This document shows positions 41,489 to 50,049 of a stretch of 64,000 nt of DNA, piece by piece. A program made the translations under genes and the position numbers. Origin of the DNA: Nocardia acididurans (lineage in GTDB: Bacteria > Actinomycetota > Actinomycetes > Mycobacteriales > Mycobacteriaceae); contig NZ_JAERRJ010000003.1 of assembly GCF_016741815.1 (NCBI RefSeq), positions 496,001 to 560,000 on the forward strand, given 5' to 3'. The stretch's first letter is position 1. Each line of letters opens with the position of its first letter. The notes under the pieces are model-generated. The model worked only from the letters and a program-made list of their open reading frames with translations, searched no databases and had not been told where the DNA came from.

Positions 41489-42916
41489 CTAGACGTTCTC
41501 CGGTTCGGCCAAGCCGATCGGATCCGGCTGCGCCACGACGACCGGCCTGATCAGCAGCAGCGCAGCGACACCACCCAGCAGGCCGACCACGCCACCCACG
41601 GCGAGGGTGCCCTGAACTCCGGCTGCGGCTGCCGCTCGGACGGCGTCGATGGTGTTGTCCGCCAGCGCATTCTGCGACCGGGTGAGGTAGACGCTGCCCA
41701 GTGCGGCGACCCCGAAGGCCATGCCGAGCTGCTGCGCGGTGTTCACCGCACCCGTCGCCATACCACCGCGCCGCGGTTCGACCGCCGCCATGGTCGCCGA
41801 ACCCAGTGTGGCGGTGGACAATCCGACTCCCGCGCCGATGGCGAGGAAGCCGGGGATCAGTGCCGCCCAGCCCGCGTCACCGTGGACGAGCGCGGCCCCG
41901 ATCACGCCGCCCGCGCCGATGATGAGGAGTCCGACGCCGATGATCCGGCCCGCGTTCGCACCGTGCAGGTAGCGGCCGAATCCGCCGGAGACCACGAAGG
42001 CCATGGCGGACAACGGCAATCCGATCAGGCCGGTTTGAATCGGGGTCATGCCGAGGGTCGACTGCAACCAGATGGAGGTGTACATGAGCGCGGCGAAGGC
42101 GGCGAAGAACAGGGCCGCCGCCGCGATCAGCACTCCGGCGAAGGAACGTTCACGCAGTAGCGACAGATCGAACATCGGTTCCGGGCAACGCTTTTCGATG
42201 ACGCCGAACCCGATCAGGGCAACTGCCGACACCGCGAGCATCGACCATGTCCCGGCATTCGACCAGCCGTGCTCACCCGCTCGAATGAGCGCGTAGGTCG
42301 CCGCGGCAGCAGCCACCGAGAACGCCGCCATACCCGCGAAATCCACTCGCCCCCGGCGCTTTTCGCCGTCACCGGCGAGCACCCACACCCCGAGCGCGAT
42401 CACGCCGACACTGACCGGCAGGTTGACGAAGAAGATCCATCGCCACCCGGCCGCCTCGGTGAGCACGCCACCGATGATCGGACCGACCGCCGAGGAAGCG
42501 CCCGCGACCGCACCCCACAGGCCGTAGGCCGTCCCGCGGTCACGCCCGTCGTAGGCGCTGTTCAACATGGGAAAAGTGGTGGCGGCCATGGCGGCCGCGC
42601 CGATGCCCTGCACGACCCGGGCCGCGATCAGCACCTCCGGATCGGGGGCGATCCCGCACACCAGCGACGACAGCGCGAACACCGTGAGCCCGGCCAGGTA
42701 GGTCCGCCGATGCCCCGCCAGGTCCGCGGTGGATCCCGCGCCGAGCAGCAGGGCCGCCATCGCCACGGCGTAGCCGTTCACGACCCATTGCAGCGACCCG
42801 AACGACGCCCCGAGATCGGCCGCCATATCCGGTAGCGCCACATTCACGATCGTGACGTCGATCAGCAGCATGAATGTCCCGAGGCAGATCGTCAGCAGCG
42901 GTAGCCATTTGCGCAT
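41489..42916 (-). CDS. MFS drug exporter, DHA2 (EmrB/QacA) type
   Basis: The protein has 475 residues and 14 predicted helices. Helix 1 reads L-L-I-D-V-T-I-V-N-V-A-L-P, motif A is G-S-T-A-D-L-A-G-H-R-R, and motif C reads G-A-S-S-A-V-G-P-I-I-G-G. The ATG at 42916 is chosen; the frame is open 130 codons further but has no signature. It is divergent from the Lrp-type regulator at 43018, which probably controls it. The substrate may be an amino acid or drug. Confidence 0.87.
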   Translation of the reverse strand: MRKWLPLLTICLGTFMLLIDVTIVNVALPDMAADLGASFGSLQWVVNGYAVAMAALLLGAGSTADLAGHRRTYLAGLTVFALSSLVCGIAPDPEVLIAARVVQGIGAAAMAATTFPMLNSAYDGRDRGTAYGLWGAVAGASSAVGPIIGGVLTEAAGWRWIFFVNLPVSVGVIALGVWVLAGDGEKRRGRVDFAGMAAFSVAAAAATYALIRAGEHGWSNAGTWSMLAVSAVALIGFGVIEKRCPEPMFDLSLLRERSFAGVLIAAAALFFAAFAALMYTSIWLQSTLGMTPIQTGLIGLPLSAMAFVVSGGFGRYLHGANAGRIIGVGLLIIGAGGVIGAALVHGDAGWAALIPGFLAIGAGVGLSTATLGSATMAAVEPRRGGMATGAVNTAQQLGMAFGVAALGSVYLTRSQNALADNTIDAVRAAAAAGVQGTLAVGGVVGLLGGVAALLLIRPVVVAQPDPIGLAEPENV

Positions 42917-42935
42917 GGGCAGTTGTCCTCTCTCT

Positions 42936-42963
42936 GGAAACCGAAGGTGGGCACCGAGTTTCC
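42936..42963. promoter_or_regulatory. Inverted repeat GGAAAC-N16-GTTTCC in the lrp/MFS promoter region
   Basis: Six-base arms flank a 16-base spacer, in the 101-bp divergent region between the exporter and the Lrp-type gene. Lrp/AsnC proteins bind loosely palindromic sites of this size. Support is weak because the arms are short. Confidence 0.3.
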
Positions 42964-43017
42964 GATGAGCAGACGGCCGGAGTCGCCTGGATCGAGGGTT
43001 CGCGTAGATTTCGTGCA

Positions 43018-44034
43018 ATGGCGGCGATTCTCCCGAAGGAAACTTCCGTTCTCGAGCCTCTGGACAAGCAGATCGTGCGCGCGCTACAGCTGGATCCTCG
43101 AATCCCCTTCCGCCGGATAGCCGCTGACCTGGGGCTGGCCGAGCAGACCATTGCCCGCCGCTACCGTCGGCTGCGGCGCGCGGGCCTGGTCCGGGTGATC
43201 GGCTCCGTGGACGCCCCCGCGCTCGGTGAGAACGATTGGCTGGTGCGAGTCCGCTGCCGCCCCGAAGGCGCCCTCCCGGTGGCCGAAGCGCTGGCCAAAC
43301 GTGACGACGCCGCATGGGTCAGCATCGCGGCGGGCGGGGCCGAAGTGGCCTTCTCACTGCATCCGCGCACCCAGCAGGACCGCGACGATCTGCTGGTCCA
43401 GCGTCTGCAACGCAGTGCGCCCGTACTGGACATCACCCCGGCGCTGATCCTGCACCGATTCGTCGGCCGCCAGGCCGTCGACTGGCGGGGCCGTCAGCGT
43501 CTCGAAGGCTCACCCGGCCCCGCGCCACACGAAATCGATTTGGACGGCACCGATTACACCCTCCTGGACCTGCTGGCCCGGGACGGCCGCACCAGCTACG
43601 CCGTGCTGGCCCGCGCCACCGGCCTGACACCCGGGCGCGTCATGCGCCGGGTGACCGCACTGCAGGAGGCGGGCATCCTCTACTTCGACCTCGATATCGC
43701 GCCCGCCGCGGCAGGCACCGGTCTTTCCGCCTTCATCTGGCTCAAAGTTGCTCCCGCCCATCTGGATTCAGTGGGCAGGGCGCTGGCCGATTTCCCGGTG
43801 ACCACCTACACCGCCGCGGTCACCGGGCCCTTCAACCTGTTCGCCACCGTCTTCTGCGACAGCACCGACGACCTCTACCGCTTCGTCTCCACGACCCTGT
43901 CGCCCCTACCGGGTATCCACGATTTCGAGCTCTCGCCGGTGCTGCGCCGCATGAAACAGGCGGGCACCCGCACCCACGGTGATCTGCTCGCCCCGCCCGC
44001 CCCGGTCACGCGCCGCGCCTCCCGCGCGCGGTAG
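43018..44034 (+). CDS. Lrp/AsnC-family regulator with two DNA-binding domains
   Basis: The protein has 338 residues, about twice the usual Lrp length. A first winged helix (about 10-60: L-D-K-Q-I-V-R-A-L-Q-L-D ... A-E-Q-T-I-A-R-R-Y-R-R-L) is followed by a degenerate domain, then a second winged helix (about 175-230: L-D-G-T-D-Y-T-L-L-D-L-L-A-R-D-G) and a RAM/AsnC ligand domain at the C-terminus (A-F-I-W-L-K-V and so on). This duplicated arrangement occurs in actinobacteria. It is divergent from the MFS gene and likely regulates it. Confidence 0.85.
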   Translation: MAAILPKETSVLEPLDKQIVRALQLDPRIPFRRIAADLGLAEQTIARRYRRLRRAGLVRVIGSVDAPALGENDWLVRVRCRPEGALPVAEALAKRDDAAWVSIAAGGAEVAFSLHPRTQQDRDDLLVQRLQRSAPVLDITPALILHRFVGRQAVDWRGRQRLEGSPGPAPHEIDLDGTDYTLLDLLARDGRTSYAVLARATGLTPGRVMRRVTALQEAGILYFDLDIAPAAAGTGLSAFIWLKVAPAHLDSVGRALADFPVTTYTAAVTGPFNLFATVFCDSTDDLYRFVSTTLSPLPGIHDFELSPVLRRMKQAGTRTHGDLLAPPAPVTRRASRAR

Positions 44035-44038
44035 GCGG

Positions 44039-44458
44039 TCAGTCCTCGCGGCGCACCGGGGTGAGGATCACGACCGGGATCTCCCAGGCCACCGCGTTCT
44101 GCATCTCGTTCAGGAACTCCCACTCGCCGATGCGGCTGTCCCACAGCCTTTTCCGTTCGGCGCCCTGCGCCACCGACGCGATCACCGGCCACCGATCGGT
44201 GCCGACCTCCACCTCGGCGCGCGGCTCGGCGAGCAGTTCGTGATACCAGTTGGGGCCGTTCTCCCGGCCGTTGTCGGCGGCGAACACGAACAGTCGATCG
44301 CCGTCGCGCGCGTACCCGATCGGGACCGTGCGGTGTTCCGCGCCGGTGGTCAGCAGGAGTACATCGAACTGCGCGTAGGGTCCGCTCAGCTTCCCGGCAT
44401 TGGCGCGGAACTCGGCGATGACCTCGCGGTACACCCGTTGACTCTCCTCATACGACAT
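44039..44458 (-). CDS. F420-dependent Ddn-like nitroreductase family protein
   Basis: The protein has 139 residues from the ATG at 44458. The split-beta-barrel family features are R-T-V-P-I-G-Y-A-R-D-G-D, V-F-A-A-D-N-G, N-W-Y-H-E-L-L-A and V-E-V-G-T. M. tuberculosis Ddn and relatives use cofactor F420 to reduce quinones and nitroimidazoles. The gene lies 19 bp after the reductase-like gene at 44478 on the same strand, so both may be one operon. Confidence 0.8.
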   Translation of the reverse strand: MSYEESQRVYREVIAEFRANAGKLSGPYAQFDVLLLTTGAEHRTVPIGYARDGDRLFVFAADNGRENGPNWYHELLAEPRAEVEVGTDRWPVIASVAQGAERKRLWDSRIGEWEFLNEMQNAVAWEIPVVILTPVRRED

Positions 44459-44477
44459 GCGCCGATGGTAGGCCCGA

Positions 44478-45698
44478 TCAGCGGGAGGGCGGGACCAGGA
44501 ACGCGGTGAGCAGTGTCGCCCCGAGGTTTTCGGCATTGGCCTCAGGCGTCGACCAGGAGCGGGTGGTCACCGTCATCGCGGTGGCGGCGGGTTTTCCGAT
44601 GCAGTGCGGGGCGAAGGCGGCGAAGAAGGCGTCGGGGTCGATCAGGGTTTCGGGCGGATGCACGCCCGGACGGCGCATCGAGGGCAGCAGCAGCGTGGCG
44701 ACGGCCAGGGGGACGCCGGTGTTCTCGGCCATGGACAGGCCGGGGATCTGCGCCAGCGCGGTGGCGGCAGTGGCGGGTTCGCCCGCACGAACACCACTGG
44801 CCAGCGCGAACAGCGGTGGCGGTCCCGCCGGTTTGATGATGTCGGCCGGGCTGCCCGGCAGGACGTGTTCGGCGAGGACGGCGAGGCGGGCCGCGCGCTG
44901 CTGGGTCAGCAGGCGGCGATCCATGCCGAATCGGAGCGCCGACAGCGCGGCGAAGGTGAGCCGGTCTCCCACAGCGATATTGACGTTCGCCCGCAGCCCG
45001 GGAAACGCCCGGTGCAGGGTGACGGCCTCGGGATGCCCGAAACTGCGGCCCCGGATCGGCCCGATTCCGGGATAGTCCAGATCGACCTTCTCCAGCGCGG
45101 GCGACTGCACGAAGCCGCCGTCCCGCAGTATCCGGATCGTCCCGCTGATCTGCCGCATCCCGTGCACCACCGCCGCACTCGGCTGCCCGGTGCGCGCCGA
45201 ATCCGGTTGCGCCGCATCAGCGATATTCCACCCGGTGACCACACTGTCGACCGAATCCAGTTCCCGCCCGGCGAGCACGGCGAGCAGGTTCGCGACGCCC
45301 GGACTCGCACCCATACCGACCAGCGCGGTCACCCCGGCGGCCCGGGCGCGTTCATCCAGTTCGAGCATCTCGACCGTCGGCTCCCAGTCGTCACAGATAT
45401 CGACGTAGTCGCGCCCCGCCGCCACCGCCGCCGTCAGAATCGGCGTCCCGAACCGGAAGAACGGCCCGACCGTGTTCACCACGACATCGCACTCCCCCAG
45501 CACGGCAGCCAGCGCCGCCCGGTCGGTCACATCCACCCGCCGCCCGAAGGCCTTGTCCCCCAGGCTCCGAGCCACCGCATCGGCACGCCCGCCATCGAGA
45601 TCGGCCACGACCACCCGCGTCACCCCGTCTGCGGCAGCCAGCACCCGCGCCGCGACCCGTCCCATCGCGCCCGCCCCGCCCAATACCAGAACTCGCAT
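44478..45698 (-). CDS. Saccharopine dehydrogenase-like NAD(P)-binding oxidoreductase
   Basis: The protein has 406 residues. The Rossmann fold begins V-L-V-L-G-G-A-G-A-M-G-R, followed by V-V-N-T-V-G-P-F-F-R-F-G and Y-V-D-I-C-D-D-W, which are conserved in saccharopine-dehydrogenase-like trans-acting reductases. The C-terminal part contains G-V-P-L-A-V-A-T. The substrate is not evident. It is divergent from a TetR gene, with an inverted repeat covering the region between the starts, so expression is probably ligand-controlled. Confidence 0.82.
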   Translation of the reverse strand: MRVLVLGGAGAMGRVAARVLAAADGVTRVVVADLDGGRADAVARSLGDKAFGRRVDVTDRAALAAVLGECDVVVNTVGPFFRFGTPILTAAVAAGRDYVDICDDWEPTVEMLELDERARAAGVTALVGMGASPGVANLLAVLAGRELDSVDSVVTGWNIADAAQPDSARTGQPSAAVVHGMRQISGTIRILRDGGFVQSPALEKVDLDYPGIGPIRGRSFGHPEAVTLHRAFPGLRANVNIAVGDRLTFAALSALRFGMDRRLLTQQRAARLAVLAEHVLPGSPADIIKPAGPPPLFALASGVRAGEPATAATALAQIPGLSMAENTGVPLAVATLLLPSMRRPGVHPPETLIDPDAFFAAFAPHCIGKPAATAMTVTTRSWSTPEANAENLGATLLTAFLVPPSR

Positions 45699-45716
45699 CG
45701 CAGCTCCCCTCCGATA

Positions 45717-45740
45717 TATTTACTAACATGACAGTAAATA
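45717..45740. promoter_or_regulatory. TetR operator candidate TATTTACT-N8-AGTAAATA
   Basis: Perfect 8-base arms with an 8-base spacer lie between the divergent reductase and TetR genes. The TetR start codon is inside the element (ATG at 45728), so binding would block transcription and possibly translation of its own gene. It stands out as an A/T-rich stretch in GC-rich DNA. Confidence 0.7.
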
Positions 45741-46327
45741 AAGTCGGCCGCCCCAGCAAGACCCGGGAACGAACTGTCGAAATCCTGCGAGCCATGGCCG
45801 GCGTGGTGGCCCGCGAGGGCCTCGCCAACGCCACCCTCTCCCGCGTGGCCGCCGCCGCGGGCATGCAGCGCACCCTCGTCCTGCACTACTTCGGCTCCCG
45901 CGACTCCCTCATGCGCGCCTTCGTCACCGAAGCGGTGGCTGCCTACGGCTCCGCCATGCTCCGCACCACCGCCACCGACCCCGTCGCCGCCCGCATAGAC
46001 GCCATGTTCGAACCGGGCGCCTACCCCGATCGCGAAGACCTCATCATCTGGACCGAACTGGTAGCCCTGGCCGCCCGCGACCCCCAAGCCCGAAACCAAT
46101 TGCGCGACCTGTGGACCCACCACTGGCTACCCGAACTGGAACAGCAACTCCACACCGAATACCCCCATGCCACCCCCGACAGCATCGCCACCGCCGCCTA
46201 CGCCCTCACCTGCCTCTTCGAAGCCCACTGGGCCTTCGACCTCCAAGACGTCACCACCCCCGCCCGCCGCACCCAAGCCAAACGCGCCGCCCACGCCATC
46301 CTCACCACCCTGACCGACCACCGATGA
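45728..46327 (+). CDS. TetR-family transcriptional regulator
   Basis: The protein has 199 residues. The helix-turn-helix is G-L-A-N-A-T-L-S-R-V-A-A-A-A-G-M ... V-L-H-Y-F-G-S-R (about 30-65). The C-terminal domain is helical. It is divergent from the saccharopine-dehydrogenase-like gene and probably represses it through the palindrome at 45717-45740. The gene uses many ACC/CCC-type codons and a weak ribosome site. Confidence 0.85.
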   Translation: MTVNKVGRPSKTRERTVEILRAMAGVVAREGLANATLSRVAAAAGMQRTLVLHYFGSRDSLMRAFVTEAVAAYGSAMLRTTATDPVAARIDAMFEPGAYPDREDLIIWTELVALAARDPQARNQLRDLWTHHWLPELEQQLHTEYPHATPDSIATAAYALTCLFEAHWAFDLQDVTTPARRTQAKRAAHAILTTLTDHR

Positions 46328-46393
46328 ATTCGGCGAGCAGACCGGGTCTACACCTACAGCCCTATTTCCGATTTCACCCGGAAGGTCGTCCCC

Positions 46394-47080
46394 ATGAGCA
46401 CCCAAGCCCTGCCACCCGTAGTCGACACCGAAACCTGGCAACGTGAACTAGACGCCCTGCGCGTCCGCGAGAAGGCCGCCACCCGCGAACTCGACGCCAT
46501 CGCCGCCCAGCGCCGCCGCCTCCCCATGGTCGAACTCCCCGACTACACCCTGGAGGGCGAGCACGGCCCCATCCGTCTCGCCGAAATCTTCGGCGACAAA
46601 ACCCAATTGATCGTCTACAACCACATGTGGTTCCCCGGCGAGGAATGGCAGTGCGGCGGCTGCACCGGCTACACCTCCCAATTCACCAGGCTCGCCTTCC
46701 TCGGCAACTACGACGCCCGCTTCGTCATAGTCACCCAGGGCCCCATCGACGAAGCCCTCGCCTACAAACGCCGAGTAGGCAACACCATGGACTGGTACTC
46801 CACCGCCAACAGCCCCTTCGGCGCCGACGTAGGCGCCCCGCCCAACGCCGGCTTCGCCATGAACGTCCTTCTCCGCCACGGCGATACGGTCTACCGCACC
46901 TGGCACACCAACGGCCGAGGCACCGAACAACTCTCCTACACCTTCGGCCTCATAGACCTCCTCCCCTACGGCCGCCAGGAGGTCTGGCAGGACTCCCCCG
47001 AAGGCTGGCCCCAATCCCCCACCTACAGCAAGTGGATCGACTCCAAAGAGGTAGCCGCCGCCTACGGCGACCCCGGCTAG
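46394..47080 (+). CDS. DUF899-family thioredoxin-like protein
   Basis: The protein has 228 residues. The family pattern is present: an N-terminal coiled helix (L-R-V-R-E-K-A-A-T-R-E-L-D), L-I-V-Y-N-H-M-W-F-P, a C-G-G-C in a thioredoxin-like position (E-W-Q-C-G-G-C-T), and a C-terminal Y-S-T-A-N-S-P-F-G. The C-x-x-C-like pair suggests redox activity, but the biochemistry of DUF899 is undefined. The ATG at 46394 follows AGGTCGTCCCC. Confidence 0.82.
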   Translation: MSTQALPPVVDTETWQRELDALRVREKAATRELDAIAAQRRRLPMVELPDYTLEGEHGPIRLAEIFGDKTQLIVYNHMWFPGEEWQCGGCTGYTSQFTRLAFLGNYDARFVIVTQGPIDEALAYKRRVGNTMDWYSTANSPFGADVGAPPNAGFAMNVLLRHGDTVYRTWHTNGRGTEQLSYTFGLIDLLPYGRQEVWQDSPEGWPQSPTYSKWIDSKEVAAAYGDPG

Positions 47081-47151
47081 CCTTGGGTCAAACGAATGGC
47101 CTGGTCCTGCGGGACCGGGCCGTCCTCACGCCGATTCCCAGGCTTGGAATG

Positions 47152-47859
47152 TCATCCGTCCAGCTCACCAAGCGCCGTTTCCACGGCAATTCGAGTGGTT
47201 TTGACGATGCCCTTGGCCATGATCAGGTTGCCACCGGCTCCGATCGCCATCCCGATTCCGAACGGTGCCGCCTTGCCGATCACCAGAATGCCCTGCCTGG
47301 TGCCCCATTTGGTGACGAAATTGACTCCGAGAACACGGTTGACGGAGCGGATGGTGGCTTGCGGAACCGAGTTCGTGAGCAGCTTGCCCAAGTGCGCCCC
47401 CGTCCGCCCCGCCGCCTTTCCAACAAAGCCCGACCCGCCACCGCCGGCGAGCACGGTCAACACAACGGCCTTCTGGTGCTCGAGATCGGTGAGGTGAATG
47501 TCATGCACCCGAAGCACCGACAGCACATGCGCTATCGAAGCCGTGAGAAACCAGGAGGTGTCCGCCCCTACAGTCGCGACAGCAGCGATCGTCCCGACGC
47601 CCGGAACCGCTGCAGCTCCGCCAGTCGCGGCCCCCGACGCGGTCACCGAAGACAAGAAAGTGGTCTCCAACCTCTTGACCAGCTGCACGGCGGTGTCCTG
47701 AGGGTGACGTTCCCGAAGCCTGTCGACGCGGCTACTGACCAGTTTGTCCGCCGCCACCAACGACTTGTCGAACAATTTCATCCCAGCGCTCTCAGGACCA
47801 GCGTGCTTCTCCTCGCCCTCGGTCCCAGAACCGGGTTCCGTAACCACTAGATCCCCCAT
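47152..47859 (-). CDS. EcsC-like/unknown hydrophobic protein
   Basis: The protein has 235 residues. After a polar ~60-residue N-terminus, three hydrophobic stretches (A-A-V-P-G-V-G-T-I-A-A-V-A, W-F-L-T-A-S-I-A-H-V-L-S-V and the terminal A-P-F-G-I-G-M-A-I-G-A-G-G) give a pore- or membrane-associated look. G-A-A-A-V-P-G type loops occur in EcsC family proteins, but this assignment is weak. It lies alone between the DUF899 gene and the 23-codon peptide gene. Confidence 0.5.
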   Translation of the reverse strand: MGDLVVTEPGSGTEGEEKHAGPESAGMKLFDKSLVAADKLVSSRVDRLRERHPQDTAVQLVKRLETTFLSSVTASGAATGGAAAVPGVGTIAAVATVGADTSWFLTASIAHVLSVLRVHDIHLTDLEHQKAVVLTVLAGGGGSGFVGKAAGRTGAHLGKLLTNSVPQATIRSVNRVLGVNFVTKWGTRQGILVIGKAAPFGIGMAIGAGGNLIMAKGIVKTTRIAVETALGELDG

Positions 47860-48008
47860 CTTGTATTCAGTCGACCTCTAGCTCCGAAAGCCCAAGCCTC
47901 CCATGGCATAGCGGAACAGGTGAGTGCATCCGGCTCATCGGAAAGCACGGCCGCGGTTACACGCGCGCCGATGCCTCACCGCAACGGCTGACGTTCCCCG
48001 GAACGATG

Positions 48009-48044
48009 CAGGCCCGCTACCCGAGTTGCCGGATAGCGGGCCTG
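48009..48044 (-). terminator. 11-bp stem hairpin after the 23-codon peptide gene
   Basis: CAGGCCCGCTA pairs with TAGCGGGCCTG around a 14-base loop, 22 bp beyond the stop of the peptide gene at 48066-48137. It suggests that the peptide gene is its own transcription unit. Confidence 0.5.
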
Positions 48045-48065
48045 ATCACGAGCCTGACCCCGCCG

Positions 48066-48137
48066 CTACGGCAGCAGGAGCATGCTCAGGAAACTGTTCA
48101 CTTTGTGGATGACCTCACCGATGAAGTGCGGGATCAT
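48066..48137 (-). CDS. Putative 23-residue hydrophobic amphipathic peptide
   Basis: A 24-codon frame starts at ATG with AAGGAGGA placed 5 bases upstream, one of the strongest ribosome sites in the window, and ends in TAG. The product begins M-I-P-H-F-I-G-E-V-I-H-K and ends L-L-L-P; Ile, Phe, Val and Leu alternate to give an amphipathic helix with few charges. A hairpin terminator follows. No family is recognised; membrane-active peptide, leader or type I toxin-like function are all possible. Expression has not been shown. Confidence 0.45.
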   Translation of the reverse strand: MIPHFIGEVIHKVNSFLSMLLLP

Positions 48138-48259
48138 GCCGTCCTCCTTCGCGATTGATGAGAGTTGTGCTGATCCGATATTCGGCGCGGCGGCACAAAA
48201 GGATGGCCGGTCGGTATGCAATGGCCCGTGCACCCCGCCCGGGATGGCAGGCTGGGACC

Positions 48260-48469
48260 ATGTCCGATGAAAAGGAAGTCCCCGCCGAACAACTCGCGGC
48301 CACCGACGAGTCTCCGGAAGAGGCCACCAAGCGGAAGTTCCGCGAAGCCCTCGACAGGAAGAATGACCACGCCACAGCGGGCGGGGCCCACCAGAACGCC
48401 GCCAAGGTGCGCGGCACCCACGCCCAGGCCGGCGGCAAGCGCACCTTCCGCCGCAGGGCGGGCGGCTAA
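48260..48469 (+). CDS. DUF5302-family small basic protein
   Basis: The protein has 69 residues from an ATG at 48260. It is rich in Lys, Arg, Ala and Glu, with E-E-A-T-K-R-K-F-R-E-A-L-D-R-K and a His/Gly-rich tail ending G-G-K-R-T-F-R-R-R-A-G-G. This is the pattern of the small actinobacterial DUF5302 proteins. It is divergent from the peptide gene. A perfect hairpin (48504-48538) follows. Function is unknown; the basic tail suggests nucleic-acid or ribosome binding. Confidence 0.75.
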   Translation: MSDEKEVPAEQLAATDESPEEATKRKFREALDRKNDHATAGGAHQNAAKVRGTHAQAGGKRTFRRRAGG

Positions 48470-48503
48470 CAGAGAGACCCGGCTGCGCAGGTTGCTTGCT
48501 ACG

Positions 48504-48538
48504 ACGAAGGCCCGGTCCACAGTGGACCGGGCCTTCGT
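48504..48538. terminator. 17-bp stem bidirectional terminator
   Basis: A perfect inverted repeat (ACGAAGGCCCGGTCCAC and its complement around one base) lies between the convergent DUF5302 and GNAT genes, 35 bp and 23 bp from their stops. Confidence 0.75.
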
Positions 48539-48560
48539 GTCCGACGGCCCTGGCAGTGAT

Positions 48561-49094
48561 TCACTTCGACAACAGCATCCCCCGCAGCACCGCCGCCCCG
48601 ATGGGCAGATCGCCGGTGGCCCGAAAGCCCATGTGTTCGGCAACAGCCACGCTTGCAGGATTGGTAGCCACCGCGAAGACATCGGAATCCGCGGCCGCGA
48701 TCCGCGCTCTGAGCAGTTCCGACACCAACCGCTTTCCGCGCGCACGCGCCGCGGTGGCAGCGACGGCAACGTACAGGTGCGGCGTCGCTGGACGTAGCTT
48801 TTCGATCCGGCCGGACGCGGCCAGGGCGCGTGGTGCGGCCACCCCCAGCGAACGAATCAGACTGAACGGCTTGGCCATCGGCGGAGAAATTCCAGGCTGC
48901 TCCCACAGCACGACGGCCGCCAACCCGTCCCCGTCGGAGACGGTGTCAACGATCCCCGCGCGCCGCCTCGCCTCCACCCGTGCATGCCAGAACAACGGCA
49001 GAGCCCTGACCCGCCGCGCCGCATCCGGCCAGAAATACGCCATCAGAGGATCATTCACGAACGCCTCGGCCAGCAGCCGAGATTCTGCTGTCAT
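48561..49094 (-). CDS. GNAT-family N-acetyltransferase
   Basis: The protein has 177 residues from the ATG at 49094. The acetyl-CoA motif is degenerate: V-A-A-T-A-A-R-A-R-G-K-R-L-V-S-E-L-L-R (Q/R-x-x-G-x-A-like loop) followed by V-F-A-V-A-T-N-P-A-S-V-A-V-A-E-H-M-G-F. It would acetylate a small molecule or a protein N-terminus; the substrate is unknown. The 290 bp between this gene and the next one on the plus strand holds no recognisable feature. Confidence 0.8.
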   Translation of the reverse strand: MTAESRLLAEAFVNDPLMAYFWPDAARRVRALPLFWHARVEARRRAGIVDTVSDGDGLAAVVLWEQPGISPPMAKPFSLIRSLGVAAPRALAASGRIEKLRPATPHLYVAVAATAARARGKRLVSELLRARIAAADSDVFAVATNPASVAVAEHMGFRATGDLPIGAAVLRGMLLSK

Positions 49095-49408
49095 GCGCTC
49101 GAGAGTAGAGCGAAACAACCGATGCCGCCGCGCAACCGTACACCAAAAGCTCTAGGGCGCAACGGATTCGATTGTTACGTCGAAATCCAACCCGCGAGTC
49201 CCAAGGATCGCGGAAATGAGAAAGGCGGTCCTGCCCGCCTACCAGGTGTAGCAATGGCTACCGGCGAGCCTCCGATCCCACCCCGCGATCATGGGCTTGT
49301 TCCTGCCGACACCGACATTCCGTGCCAACTCTGCGCTGCCGGATTGCCAATAGCGCGAGCACCTTTCACGATCATGAAGCGATCACCGCTCACTCTCGAG
49401 GGGGTACC

Positions 49409-49975
49409 TTGTCCGATCCCACACCGCCCGCCGATCCTGCCCAGAAGCGCCGGAAGCTGAATAGCTGGATTTTCGGCGTCGCCGGCGCAATCCTCGCGAT
49501 CATTGCGTTGATCGTGGTTATCGGCGCGGTCGCCGGTGGAGACAAAGAATCCTCGGCCCCGGCCGCAGCACCGCCCACGACGTCGGCAGGCGCTGCTCCA
49601 CCGGCTACAACGACCGGGGCCGCACCCGCCGGCATCGGGCAACCATCCGACCCACGGTGTGCTCCTGCGATGCAATCGGTCGTCGACTCGGTTGCGGCCG
49701 GGCTGAATCAGGCCGGTTACGAATTGCGGAACGGAACGGTGATCGCAAGCAGTGGGCTCACCTACTTCGGAGCGTCGATGTTCGACAGCACGGGGAAGTT
49801 GCGGGAGCGGTCGGACGTGTGGGTGATCAAGGATGGCGTCGTGTACGCCTCGACCGGTGGTGCGCGGAACAACACGACGTTCGCGAAAGCATCTGCGGCA
49901 CCGCTGAATCTCTCTGCCGGGGACGAGATCGTCCAGGCTCTCGACAACTGCGTCATCAACCTCACCAGGGGCTGA
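49409..49975 (+). CDS. Membrane-anchored extracellular hypothetical protein
   Basis: The protein has 188 residues from a TTG at 49409, preceded by GAGGGGG. It has a short cytoplasmic tail (P-A-Q-K-R-R-K), one transmembrane helix (about 18-42), a Thr/Ala/Pro-rich linker and a ~100-residue exterior domain with two Cys (R-C-A-P near the start and N-C-V-I near the end) that probably form a disulphide. This layout is common for Nocardia and Mycobacterium secreted proteins; no family is recognised. It is convergent with tmRNA. Confidence 0.6.
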   Translation: MSDPTPPADPAQKRRKLNSWIFGVAGAILAIIALIVVIGAVAGGDKESSAPAAAPPTTSAGAAPPATTTGAAPAGIGQPSDPRCAPAMQSVVDSVAAGLNQAGYELRNGTVIASSGLTYFGASMFDSTGKLRERSDVWVIKDGVVYASTGGARNNTTFAKASAAPLNLSAGDEIVQALDNCVINLTRG

Positions 49976-50012
49976 TACCCGCGGCCGCAACTGAGGGCGG
50001 TCAGCTCATGAG

Positions 50013-50049
50013 AAAGGCCCTTCACCTGCGTCGCAGGTGAAGGGCCTTT
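50013..50049. terminator. 18-bp perfect terminator hairpin for tmRNA
   Basis: AAAGGCCCTTCACCTGCG pairs exactly with its complement around one central base. On the minus strand it begins at the last base of the tmRNA CCA and runs into TTTCT. It would also end the convergent transcript of the membrane-anchored protein. Confidence 0.85.
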
